Below, piece by piece: positions 1 through 6,599 of a DNA stretch of 17,128 nucleotides. Origin of the DNA: Candidatus Woesearchaeota archaeon (GTDB lineage Archaea; Nanobdellota; Nanobdellia; SCGC-AAA011-G17; JACPNG01); contig JAFCDD010000017.1 in assembly GCA_017609845.1 (NCBI GenBank), forward strand, positions 1 to 17,128, in the 5' to 3' direction. The notes under the pieces are model-generated. The model was not told where the DNA came from. It did not search any database and was given only the letters and a program-made list of their open reading frames with translations. Position 1 is the stretch's first letter. Each line of letters starts with the position of its first letter. Made by a program: the position numbers and the translations under genes.

Positions 1-1131
1 GTTGTTTATCTGGATTCTGCATGCATGGCTCTTAAACCCAAACAAGTTATTGAAAAAGTTAATGAATATTATAAGGAATATCCTGGGTGTGGTGGAAGAA
101 GTTATCATAAGATTGGAAAAAGAGTTACAGAAGAGGTTGAAAATTCCAGGAAGATCATTAAAAAATTTTTAAATGTGAAAAAAGGAGATATTATTTTTAC
201 TAAGAATACTACAGAAGGAATTAATTTAGTTGCTAATTCTTTTGGTTTTAAGAAAGGGGATAAGATTTTGACGACAGATAGGGAACACAATTCTAATTTA
301 TTGCCATGGCAATTATTAAGTAAAAAAGGAATTAAACATAGTGTTGTTGAGTCTAAGGAAAATTTTACATTTGATTTAGATAGATTTAATAATATGGTTA
401 AAGGAGTCAATCTAGTTTCTTTTGTTCATACTTCTAATTTAGATGGTTATACTTTGCCTGTTAAGGAAATAATAAAGATAGCCCATGAGAATGATTGTTT
501 GGTAATGTTGGATGGGGCCCAAAGTGCTCCACATAAGGAAGTTAACATTAAGAAATTAGATGTGGACTTTTTTGCTTTTTCTGGACACAAAATGTTGGGT
601 CCTACAGGTATTGGAGCTTTGTATGGTAAAAAAGAACTATTAGAAGACTTAAATCCTTTTATTGTTGGTGGAGAAACTGTAGTTGAGACAACTTATGATG
701 ATCATGAATTTGAAAAAGTTCCTTATAGGTTTGAGGCAGGATTACAACATTATGCAGGAATAGTTGGATTTGGGGAAGCTGCTAAGTATTTAATGAAAGT
801 TGGAAGAAAAAATATAGAAAAACATGAAATAAAACTACAGAAGTTTATTATTGATGGATTAAAAGATATTAAAAAAATAAAAATGGTTGGAGCAATAGTT
901 GATTCTGGGATATTTAACTTTAATGTTGATGATATGAGTCCTCATAATGTTGCTATGATTTTGGATGAGACCGATAATGTTATGATAAGGAGTGGAGCTC
1001 ATTGCGTACATAGCTGGTTTAATAAACATAAGTTGCAGGGAAGTGCAAGAGCCTCTTTGTATTTGTATAATAATAAAGAAGATTGTGAGAGATTTGTGAA
1101 AGCGATGAATAAGGTTATTAAGTTGGGCTAA
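1..1131 (+). CDS. sufS: Cysteine desulfurase, SufS/class V aminotransferase type (5' end outside window)
   Basis: PLP enzyme expected to convert cysteine to alanine and load sulfur on its own Cys as persulfide, for Fe-S clusters or tRNA thiolation. The reading frame is open to base 1, and the codons before the first internal ATG (base 25) encode VVYLDSAC, matching the family's N-terminal YLDSAA motif, so the true start lies upstream. Counting from that ATG, the PLP-binding Lys is K189 (SGHKM), the cofactor contacts D163 and Q166 lie in MLDGAQSAPH, EHNSN at 87-91 matches the family's EHHSN, and the catalytic Cys is C327 in RSGAHC. About 376 residues are visible against roughly 400 for SufS. 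The usual RFEAGTP motif reads RFEAGLQ here. No SufB, SufC, SufU or IscU gene lies in the window, so the sulfur acceptor is unknown. The next gene follows after 41 bp on the same strand. Family assignment is firm; the physiological role is inferred. Confidence 0.93.
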   Translation, partial: VVYLDSACMALKPKQVIEKVNEYYKEYPGCGGRSYHKIGKRVTEEVENSRKIIKKFLNVKKGDIIFTKNTTEGINLVANSFGFKKGDKILTTDREHNSNLLPWQLLSKKGIKHSVVESKENFTFDLDRFNNMVKGVNLVSFVHTSNLDGYTLPVKEIIKIAHENDCLVMLDGAQSAPHKEVNIKKLDVDFFAFSGHKMLGPTGIGALYGKKELLEDLNPFIVGGETVVETTYDDHEFEKVPYRFEAGLQHYAGIVGFGEAAKYLMKVGRKNIEKHEIKLQKFIIDGLKDIKKIKMVGAIVDSGIFNFNVDDMSPHNVAMILDETDNVMIRSGAHCVHSWFNKHKLQGSARASLYLYNNKEDCERFVKAMNKVIKLG

Positions 1132-1172
1132 TTATAGTTAATTTTATAAACTATTGATTAAAATTTTTCTCT

Positions 1173-2063
1173 ATGTTTGATGTTATTATAGTTGGAGCAG
1201 GACCTGCTGGTTTAAGTGCTTGTCTAGAAGCTAAAAAAGCAGGATTGAAGTATTTATGTTTAGAGCAAAATAAAATAGCCGATACAATAAGGAATTACCC
1301 CAAGAATAAAAAGGTGCATGAAGATTATATGAATATGAAAGTAGAAAAGGAAGGAGATTTCTTTTTTCTTGAATTAGGTAAGGAAGAACTTGTTGAAAAA
1401 TGGGAAGAAATTGTAAAAAAGGAAAAGTTAAATGTAAAAGAAAATGATGCTGTTATAGATATTAAGAAATTAAATGAAGGATTTAAAGTGGTTTCTTCTT
1501 CTGGTGAATATGAGACAAAGAATGTTGTTTTGGCTATTGGAAGAGTATCTAATCCCAGAAAATTGTGTATTAATGGAGAAGAGCAAGATAATGTTTTTCA
1601 TACTATGATGAATTATGAGAAATATAAAGATAAGAATATCTTGGTTGTTGGAGGAGGCAATAATGCTATTGAGTCTGCAATACTATTAAGTAAAAATAAT
1701 AAAGTGACTTTAAGTTATAGGAAGTCTGAATTTTTTAGATTAACTAAAGAGAACAGAGAAGAAATAAAAAAAAGCAACATAAATTTTATTTTTGAATCTA
1801 ATTTGATAATGATTAATGATAAAAATGTTGAATTAGATATTAAGGGGGAGATTAAGAACCTTGAATTTGATTATATATTTATTTTGATAGGTTTTAATTT
1901 ACCAAAATCTTTTTTAGATAAGATTGGAGTTGAGGTTGAGGATAGAATCGATAGTAATATAAATGGGATTTATTTGATTGGCGATGTAAGGAAATTAAGA
2001 AATGTTGTTTATGCTATTAATGATGGGAAGAAAGTTATTGAGGTAATTAAAGATGGATTATGA
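1173..2063 (+). CDS. FAD/NAD(P)-dependent oxidoreductase, thioredoxin reductase/YpdA-like, no CxxC
   Basis: A 296-aa two-dinucleotide-domain flavoprotein. The FAD Rossmann motif is GAGPAG at residues 8-13, the NAD(P) motif is VGGGNNA at 159-165, R183 in LSYRK could bind the NADPH phosphate, and the second FAD motif is YLIGD at 267-271. The redox CxxC of true thioredoxin reductase is absent; the only cysteines are C17, C29 and C132. The segment IRNYPKNKK at 39-47 resembles the NYP region of YpdA-type bacillithiol-disulfide reductases. Candidate roles are a YpdA-like low-molecular-weight-disulfide reductase or a ferredoxin/flavodoxin-NADP reductase; sequence alone does not decide. It sits between the desulfurase and malic enzyme, and its stop overlaps the malic enzyme start by 11 bp, which suggests translational coupling and perhaps use of NADPH made by that enzyme (inference). 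Confidence 0.85.
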   Translation: MFDVIIVGAGPAGLSACLEAKKAGLKYLCLEQNKIADTIRNYPKNKKVHEDYMNMKVEKEGDFFFLELGKEELVEKWEEIVKKEKLNVKENDAVIDIKKLNEGFKVVSSSGEYETKNVVLAIGRVSNPRKLCINGEEQDNVFHTMMNYEKYKDKNILVVGGGNNAIESAILLSKNNKVTLSYRKSEFFRLTKENREEIKKSNINFIFESNLIMINDKNVELDIKGEIKNLEFDYIFILIGFNLPKSFLDKIGVEVEDRIDSNINGIYLIGDVRKLRNVVYAINDGKKVIEVIKDGL

Positions 2064-3237
2064 TAAGGAAGCAATAAAAATGCATAAGGAAAAAAAAGGC
2101 AAGATTGAAGTAGTTAGCAAAGTAAAATTAGAAAATAAAGATGATATGTCTATTGCTTATACTCCTGGAGTGGCCGAACCTTGCAGGGAAATTGCCAAGG
2201 ATAAAGAAAAGGTTTATGATTATACTGCTAAAGGAAATATGGTTGCTGTTGTTACTGATGGTTCAGCAGTTTTGGGTTTGGGGAATATTGGGGCTGAAGC
2301 AGCATTACCTGTTATGGAAGGCAAGGCAATATTGTTTAAGGAATTTGGTAATGTAGACGCATTTCCCATTTGTTTAGATACCCAAGATACAGATGAAATA
2401 GTTAAGGCTGTTAAGCAGATTGCTCCTGTTTTTGGAGGTATTAATTTGGAGGATATCTCTGCTCCAAGATGTTTTGAGATTGAAGAGAGATTAAAAAAGG
2501 AATTAGATATTCCTGTTTTTCATGATGATCAGCATGGAACTGCCGTAGTAGTTTTGGCTGGTTTGATTAATGCTTTAAAGTTAACTAATAAGAAAAAAGA
2601 AGAAATTAGGGTTGTTATTTCTGGTGCTGGTGCTGCAGGTATAGCTGTTGCTAAGATATTATTGAATTATGGTGTAAAAAATATTGTGTTAACTGATAGT
2701 AAGGGAGCAATATATAGTTGCAGAGATCATTTGAATTTTTCTAAGAATGAAATTTCTGTAGTTACTAATTCTAAATGTAGCCATACTGAATTTCAAGATA
2801 GTGAGAGATGTAAAACTTGTGTTAGAGGAAGTTTAAAGGAAGCTATTAAAGAAAGAGACGTTTTTATTGGAGTGAGTGCTCCCGGAATAGTTAATAAAGA
2901 AATGATTAAGAGTATGAATAGGGATCCTATAGTTTTTGCCATGGCTAATCCCGTTCCTGAAATAATGCCTGCCGATGCTAAGGAAGCTGGAGCTAAAATA
3001 ATAGCTACAGGTAGAAGTGATTTTCCTAATCAAATAAATAATGTGTTGGCTTTTCCGAGTATTTTTAGAGGAGTTTTAGATGCTAGATCCAAGGAAATAA
3101 CTGAAGAAATGAAGGTTAAGGCTGCCGAAGCATTGGCTGATTCTGTTAAAGATTTGAAAGAAGACAAGATAATCCCAAATGTTTTTGATGAAGGTTATAG
3201 AGAAGCTGTTGTTAAGGCGGTTAGTCTTTTATCTTAA
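2053..3237 (+). CDS. Malic enzyme (malate to pyruvate, CO2 and NAD(P)H) with Cys/His-rich insertion
   Basis: Oxidative decarboxylation of malate to pyruvate. The 394-aa length and motifs fit the short prokaryotic malic enzymes without a phosphotransacetylase domain. Visible are the catalytic Tyr Y36 (SIAYTPGV), Lys K91 (MEGKA), metal ligands E133/D134 (NLEDIS) and D158/D159 (HDDQHGTA), the nucleotide-binding GAGAAG at 191-196, and the C-terminal MANPVPEI and GRSDFPNQINN blocks. D216 at the end of the second Rossmann strand would favour NAD+, but coenzyme choice is uncertain. An odd feature is an apparent insertion at about 236-258 carrying C242, H244, C253 and C256 (CSH then CKTC), between the Rossmann strand and the KEAI helix where other malic enzymes have only a short loop. 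It could bind zinc. The start overlaps the preceding flavoprotein by 11 bp; the 3' end overlaps the convergent glutaredoxin gene by 17 bp. Confidence 0.95.
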   Translation: MDYDKEAIKMHKEKKGKIEVVSKVKLENKDDMSIAYTPGVAEPCREIAKDKEKVYDYTAKGNMVAVVTDGSAVLGLGNIGAEAALPVMEGKAILFKEFGNVDAFPICLDTQDTDEIVKAVKQIAPVFGGINLEDISAPRCFEIEERLKKELDIPVFHDDQHGTAVVVLAGLINALKLTNKKKEEIRVVISGAGAAGIAVAKILLNYGVKNIVLTDSKGAIYSCRDHLNFSKNEISVVTNSKCSHTEFQDSERCKTCVRGSLKEAIKERDVFIGVSAPGIVNKEMIKSMNRDPIVFAMANPVPEIMPADAKEAGAKIIATGRSDFPNQINNVLAFPSIFRGVLDARSKEITEEMKVKAAEALADSVKDLKEDKIIPNVFDEGYREAVVKAVSLLS

Positions 3238-3457
3238 GTAACCTTTTTAATCTTGGTTCATCAAATCCGATAACAATTTCACCGTCAATTTCTGTTACTG
3301 GAACTCCCATTTGGCCTGATTTCTCTACCATTTCTTTTGCTTTCTCGTGGTCTTTTCCAACATCAAATTCTTCAAATTCAATTTGATGTTCTTTTAAAAA
3401 ATCTTTTAGTTTATGACACCACACACATGTTTCAGTAGAATATGCAGTTATTTTCAT
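3221..3457 (-). CDS. Glutaredoxin-like protein (NrdH/YruB type)
   Basis: A 78-aa thioredoxin-fold disulfide reductase, full length for glutaredoxin. The active site is CVWC (C11, C14); the GQMGVPV block at 48-54 carries the conserved cis-Pro P53, and GFDEPRL at 64-70 is the C-terminal motif of this subfamily. There is no signal peptide, so it acts in the cytoplasm. No thioredoxin or glutathione reductase with a CxxC lies nearby; the CxxC-less flavoprotein at 1173-2063 is the only disulfide-reductase-like gene in the window. It has its own TATA element about 33 bp upstream of the ATG, so it need not be co-transcribed with htrA. Its last 17 bp overlap the malic enzyme gene tail to tail. Confidence 0.92.
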   Translation of the reverse strand: MKITAYSTETCVWCHKLKDFLKEHQIEFEEFDVGKDHEKAKEMVEKSGQMGVPVTEIDGEIVIGFDEPRLKRLLKIKD

Positions 3458-3484
3458 TTTAATCTATTTTAATGGGATTGTTTA

Positions 3485-3495
3485 GTATATAAAAT
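3485..3495 (-). promoter_or_regulatory. TATA-type promoter of the glutaredoxin gene
   Basis: ATTTTATATAC on the minus strand, centred about 33 bp before the glutaredoxin ATG at 3457. A start site 25-27 bp downstream would leave a leader of only a few nucleotides. Confidence 0.5.
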
Positions 3496-3507
3496 TATCT
3501 TTGGTTT

Positions 3508-4473
3508 TTAAGAAGGTCTTTCTATTGTTTCTAAAGTGAATTGCATCTTTGTTTCATTTCTTAGAACAGTAATTGTTGTTTTTTCTCCTGGTTTAACCCA
3601 CGCTATTGTGTTTCTTAGCTCATTTAAGTTCTTTATTTCTTTTCCCTCTACTTCTATTATAATATCTCCTTTTTTTATTCCTGATTTAGTTGCCGGGCCT
3701 TTTGTTAATACTTCTGTTACTCTGACTCCTGGAACTATTTCTCCTTCTCCTTCTTTATTTAAGTTTATTATGTTTTCTCCTGCAATTCCCATATAGCCCC
3801 TAGTAATGTTTCCATATTTTATTAGTTCATCCATTATTTTCTTTGCCAGATTGCTCGGAATGGCAAATCCAAGTTCTCCTGCAGATATATCTGAAACTAT
3901 GAATGTGTTTATTCCTATTACCTTTCCTTTAAGGTTTAGCAATGGTCCTCCGGAATTTCCAGGATTTATTGATGCGTCTGTTTGTATGAAATCACGATAT
4001 TCTGTTGGTCCTTTTTCCCTGTGTTTTGCGCTTACAATCCCGGATGTGACTGTGAAATCATATCCATATGGCTGACCAATAGCTACTATTCTTTCTCCTA
4101 TTTTAACTTTATCAGAATTGCCAAACTCTAAATATGGAATATTTTTTGCTTCTATCTTAAGAATTGCTAAATCCACTTTCTCATCTGTTCCTATTATGTC
4201 CGCCCTGAATATTTTTCCGTTTGATAATACAACAGTTATATTTCCGTTTGTTTGATTTTTTATTATATGGTTGTTTGTTAAAACATAGCCATTAGGAGAA
4301 GTTATTACTCCTGATCCGGATCTTAATCCAGCTATTATTGAGACTACTGCAGGAGTTGCTTTTTTAGCTACTTCCTCTACTGAGTCTAATTTTATGCTTA
4401 TGTAAGCTACCTGAACTAATAAAATCAATACTAGTAAGAAAATTATTATGTTTAGTTGTGTTTTTTTTCTCAT
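3508..4473 (-). CDS. htrA: HtrA/DegP-family serine protease, membrane-anchored, one PDZ domain
   Basis: Envelope quality-control protease. An N-terminal hydrophobic segment at 8-27 acts as signal anchor, placing the protease outside the membrane. The trypsin-like domain spans about 35-215 with the full triad: H69 in LTNNHI, D101 in DEKVDLAIL and S174 in NPGNSGGPLL. One PDZ domain follows at about 226-316 (GYMGIAGE then GIKKGDIIIEV). At 321 aa this is the short DegS/HtrA layout with one PDZ. The gene lies 22 bp downstream of the tyrosine-rich secreted protein gene with no promoter visible between them, so co-transcription is likely and that protein or the neighbouring lipoprotein may be a client. 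All catalytic residues are present, so activity is expected. The natural substrates are not evident from sequence. Confidence 0.95.
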   Translation of the reverse strand: MRKKTQLNIIIFLLVLILLVQVAYISIKLDSVEEVAKKATPAVVSIIAGLRSGSGVITSPNGYVLTNNHIIKNQTNGNITVVLSNGKIFRADIIGTDEKVDLAILKIEAKNIPYLEFGNSDKVKIGERIVAIGQPYGYDFTVTSGIVSAKHREKGPTEYRDFIQTDASINPGNSGGPLLNLKGKVIGINTFIVSDISAGELGFAIPSNLAKKIMDELIKYGNITRGYMGIAGENIINLNKEGEGEIVPGVRVTEVLTKGPATKSGIKKGDIIIEVEGKEIKNLNELRNTIAWVKPGEKTTITVLRNETKMQFTLETIERPS

Positions 4474-4495
4474 TTTCTATAAAAAAAATAAAAAA

Positions 4496-4846
4496 TTAAT
4501 ATCTGCGCCAATAAACCCATCTTTCATAATTATCGTAGTGTCTATTTCCTCTTGCGTCATAAAATTCTTTTTCTCTTCTTTCATAGAAATCATATTCCAT
4601 TCTTCTTGTTCTTGGGTAATAATTGTATCGATAATAAGGCTGGTAGTACCTTTTGTTTCCGTTATATCTGTTATATGTAACTTTTTTTGGATAATCTATG
4701 TATTTGCTGTAGTATTTTTTTGGTGATGGATGTTCGTCGTCGTATCTTCCATATTTATTTGTTGGCCAATAGTTGTGGGCTGTTGCTAGGCTAGAAATTA
4801 TGAAAATACTTATTATAAGCCCTATAATAAATAATTTTTTCTTCAT
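4496..4846 (-). CDS. Tyrosine/arginine-rich secreted protein, unknown function
   Basis: Not recognised as any family. The 116-aa product has a clear signal peptide (MKKKLF, hydrophobic core to about residue 20, ATA cleavage site near 23). The mature part of about 93 residues contains 23 tyrosines plus many Arg, Asn and Lys, with repeated short units such as KYY, RYY, PYYRY and NYY, and no cysteine. The C-terminal third has alternating acidic/basic Tyr segments (EYDFYERREKEFYD). Low complexity suggests an extended or fibrous, possibly surface-binding or cross-linkable protein; this is speculation. A purine-rich ribosome-binding region (AGGTGAGAGGGG on the minus strand, about 4851-4866) precedes the ATG. 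It lies 26 bp after the Lit-like gene and 22 bp before htrA in the same orientation. Confidence 0.75.
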   Translation of the reverse strand: MKKKLFIIGLIISIFIISSLATAHNYWPTNKYGRYDDEHPSPKKYYSKYIDYPKKVTYNRYNGNKRYYQPYYRYNYYPRTRRMEYDFYERREKEFYDARGNRHYDNYERWVYWRRY

Positions 4847-4872
4847 ATCAAAACCCCTCTCACCTCGCTTGA

Positions 4873-5421
4873 TTAATGATGGTTAAATCTTAAAAAGCTT
4901 TTGGTAATTAAAATTAGGACAAAAAGACCCGTGGAGAGGCTTATTGCTTTTATTAAGACTATTTTGAAGAAGTTATAGAAGAATTCTTGTGGAAATAGTT
5001 GTAGTAATAATGAATTTGAAGGAAGAAGCCATAAATTGTTTTGGAAAAGGATTTTGTGGAATATTATAAATGTGGATTGGAAATTTAATAAGAATAAGGA
5101 TAATAATGTAAAAATTGCTATTGGGACAAGAGTTGCTATTTTTAGTGTTTTTGCTATTGGTTCTTTTATGTTATACAACGAAAAACTGTAGATTATTAAA
5201 AATAAATAAAAGATTAAATTGAAGTTATTTATCTTCCTTTTAACGTCGTTCATGTGAATTGTTTCTCTTTCTGAGAATTTGTTGTTTAACTCTTTTTCTC
5301 CTTTTAAGAAGTCTATTATTTCTTTTTGGTCTTTATTATATATATTTGGATCAAATAATGTCAATTTAAATACAAATAAGAAGATTATTATTGAAGTTAA
5401 TATAATAAATAGTTTATTCAT
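4873..5421 (-). CDS. DUF1461/TIGR01906 integral membrane protein, Lit-like (lipoprotein intramolecular transacylase family)
   Basis: Four hydrophobic segments (about 4-23, 68-84, 92-112, 151-174) with a large extracytoplasmic loop between the first two. Two conserved family motifs are present: ERETIHMNDVKR around H56 and FHKILFQNNLWLL around H122, followed by LFPQEFF. In the Bacillus/Enterococcus enzyme Lit these two histidines are the proposed catalytic dyad that moves the sn-2 acyl chain from the diacylglyceryl group to the lipoprotein N terminus, giving the lyso form (established for Lit; assignment here is by motif recall, not a search). The spacing of 66 residues is close to that in Lit. 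Length 182 aa is slightly short for the family. Its ATG overlaps the stop of the upstream lipobox thioredoxin gene by 8 bp, so the two are translationally coupled. lgt runs divergently just upstream. Confidence 0.75.
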   Translation of the reverse strand: MNKLFIILTSIIIFLFVFKLTLFDPNIYNKDQKEIIDFLKGEKELNNKFSERETIHMNDVKRKINNFNLIFYLFLIIYSFSLYNIKEPIAKTLKIATLVPIAIFTLLSLFLLNFQSTFIIFHKILFQNNLWLLPSNSLLLQLFPQEFFYNFFKIVLIKAISLSTGLFVLILITKSFLRFNHH

Positions 5422-5767
5422 TTAGATTACAGCCAGTTAATCTGCTTAATGTTTCTAAATTTTGGGTTCCTAAGAGTTCTGAGCCGTCCTGGAGTTTCCA
5501 TGTTGGAACCGCCTTAATTCCTTCTGATAAGCATTCTGGATTATTGAATCTTCCCAAAGGATCACATTCAACATATATATCTGTTAGGTCTGTTTTGCCA
5601 AACATCTCTTTTTGATCTTTACAATGAGGACATTGGTAAGATCCGTAGAATTTGATGTCTTTTGATGATAAACAAGATACAAAACTGTCATAACCTTTTC
5701 CTGCATCAGAGCATCCTACAATGAATATGATTGATATTAATATTATTAATATGATTGTTTTTTTCAT
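5414..5767 (-). CDS. Lipoprotein with thioredoxin fold (like the Trx domain of VKOR fusions)
   Basis: Predicted secreted, lipid-anchored thiol-disulfide protein of 117 aa. The N terminus is a lipoprotein signal: MKKT, a hydrophobic core at 4-17, and lipobox IVGC with C19 as lipidation site. The mature domain has FYGSYQCPHC with active-site C46/C49, YVECDP at 65-70, and AVPTW at 86-90 with the cis-Pro P88. This pattern (CPHCKDQKEMFG, YVECDP, GI..PTW) matches the thioredoxin domain fused to or paired with VKOR oxidoreductases. Additional cysteines C32, C68, C79 and C113 could form structural or relay disulfides. No VKOR gene is in the window. The gene is first in a minus-strand series, shares an 86-bp divergent promoter region with lgt, and overlaps the Lit-like gene by 8 bp. 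It is itself a plausible Lgt/Lit substrate. Confidence 0.85.
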   Translation of the reverse strand: MKKTIILIILISIIFIVGCSDAGKGYDSFVSCLSSKDIKFYGSYQCPHCKDQKEMFGKTDLTDIYVECDPLGRFNNPECLSEGIKAVPTWKLQDGSELLGTQNLETLSRLTGCNLNE

Positions 5768-5790
5768 ATTTTTTTATGGAATTAGAACTA

Positions 5791-5800
5791 GTATAAATAC
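5791..5800 (-). promoter_or_regulatory. TATA element for the lipobox thioredoxin operon
   Basis: GTATTTATAC on the minus strand, centred about 29 bp before the ATG at 5767, predicting an almost leaderless transcript. It lies in the 86-bp spacer shared with the divergent lgt promoter. Confidence 0.5.
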
Positions 5801-5824
5801 CTTTCTTTTGAGGGACAACATAAA

Positions 5825-5833
5825 TTTATAAAT
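5825..5833 (+). promoter_or_regulatory. TATA element for lgt
   Basis: TTTATAAAT centred about 25 bp before the lgt ATG at 5854, predicting transcription starting at or next to the start codon. An AAGGAG at 5837-5842 lies 11 bp before the ATG and would be upstream of that start site, so it is probably not a working ribosome-binding site. Confidence 0.5.
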
Positions 5834-5853
5834 AAAAAGGAGTATTTTTATTT

Positions 5854-6597
5854 ATGTTTTATCATAATATTGACTCTGTTTTGTTTAATGTTTTTGGTTT
5901 GGAGATAAGATATTATGGGCTTTTTTATATTATTGGTTTTATAATAGCTTATTTTTTTATTGTGTATTTGTTTAAGGAAAAAGGAGTGAAATTAACTAAA
6001 GATGATGTTTTGGATTATTTAATTTATTTGGCTGTTGGTTTACTGGTTGGTGGAAGAATTGGTTATGTTATAAGCCATTTTAATCTTTATGTAGATAATT
6101 TATTGTCTATTTTTTATATCTGGAAAGGAGGAATGGCTTTTCATGGTGGTTTAATTGGAAGTGTTTTGGCTGGCTGGCTATTTTCTAGAAAGAAAAAGAT
6201 TGATTTTTATAAATTGGCAGATGTTACTATGATCCCTTTGGCTTTGGTGTTGGCATTAGGTAGAATTGGAAATTTTATTAATGGAGAACTATATGGAAGA
6301 GTAACTAATGTTTGGTGGGCTGTTAAATTTAATAGTGTGGAAGGTTTTAGGCATCCATCCCAAATATACGAGAGTTTTAAGAATTTGTTAATCTTTTTTA
6401 TTTTGTTTTTTAATAGAAAAAGAAAACATAGAGATGGTTTTATTTTTTGGTTGTTTATAATGTTGTATGGTTTGTTTAGGTTTATTGTCGAGTTTTATAG
6501 GGAATTTAGTTATTATTTTTTTGGTCTTAGTTTTACGCAAATTTTAAGTATGATTATGTTTTTAGTTGGATTGTACTTTGTTTATAAAAAGAGGTGA
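5854..6597 (+). CDS. lgt: Phosphatidylglycerol-prolipoprotein diacylglyceryl transferase
   Basis: Membrane enzyme that transfers a diacylglyceryl group to the lipobox cysteine of preprolipoproteins, the first step of bacterial-type lipoprotein maturation. The 247 residues carry the family landmarks: IRYYGLFYIIGF near the N terminus, GGRIGY at 66-71, FHGG with H97, and the Lgt signature GRIGNFINGELYG at 136-148 (R137, N140, N143, E145). HPSQIYES at 167-174 and YGLFRFIVEFYRE at 205-217 (R209, E213, R216) follow. About six to seven membrane segments are visible. Length is slightly below the bacterial 260-290. The gene is divergent from a lipobox-protein/Lit-like operon, and a second lipobox protein is encoded at 10424-10852. 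Lgt is a bacterial enzyme and is not general in archaea, so acquisition by transfer is plausible. The donor lipid in an ether-lipid cell would have to differ. The next gene begins within 3 bp. Confidence 0.95.
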   Translation: MFYHNIDSVLFNVFGLEIRYYGLFYIIGFIIAYFFIVYLFKEKGVKLTKDDVLDYLIYLAVGLLVGGRIGYVISHFNLYVDNLLSIFYIWKGGMAFHGGLIGSVLAGWLFSRKKKIDFYKLADVTMIPLALVLALGRIGNFINGELYGRVTNVWWAVKFNSVEGFRHPSQIYESFKNLLIFFILFFNRKRKHRDGFIFWLFIMLYGLFRFIVEFYREFSYYFFGLSFTQILSMIMFLVGLYFVYKKR

Positions 6598-6599
6598 AG

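Noticed and set aside
6594..6599. GTG start of the gene after lgt (and GTG 15964, TTG 11566 for other genes)
   Set aside because: In each case a nearby in-frame ATG is available; at 6594 and 15964 the alternative codon overlaps the ribosome-binding sequence itself.
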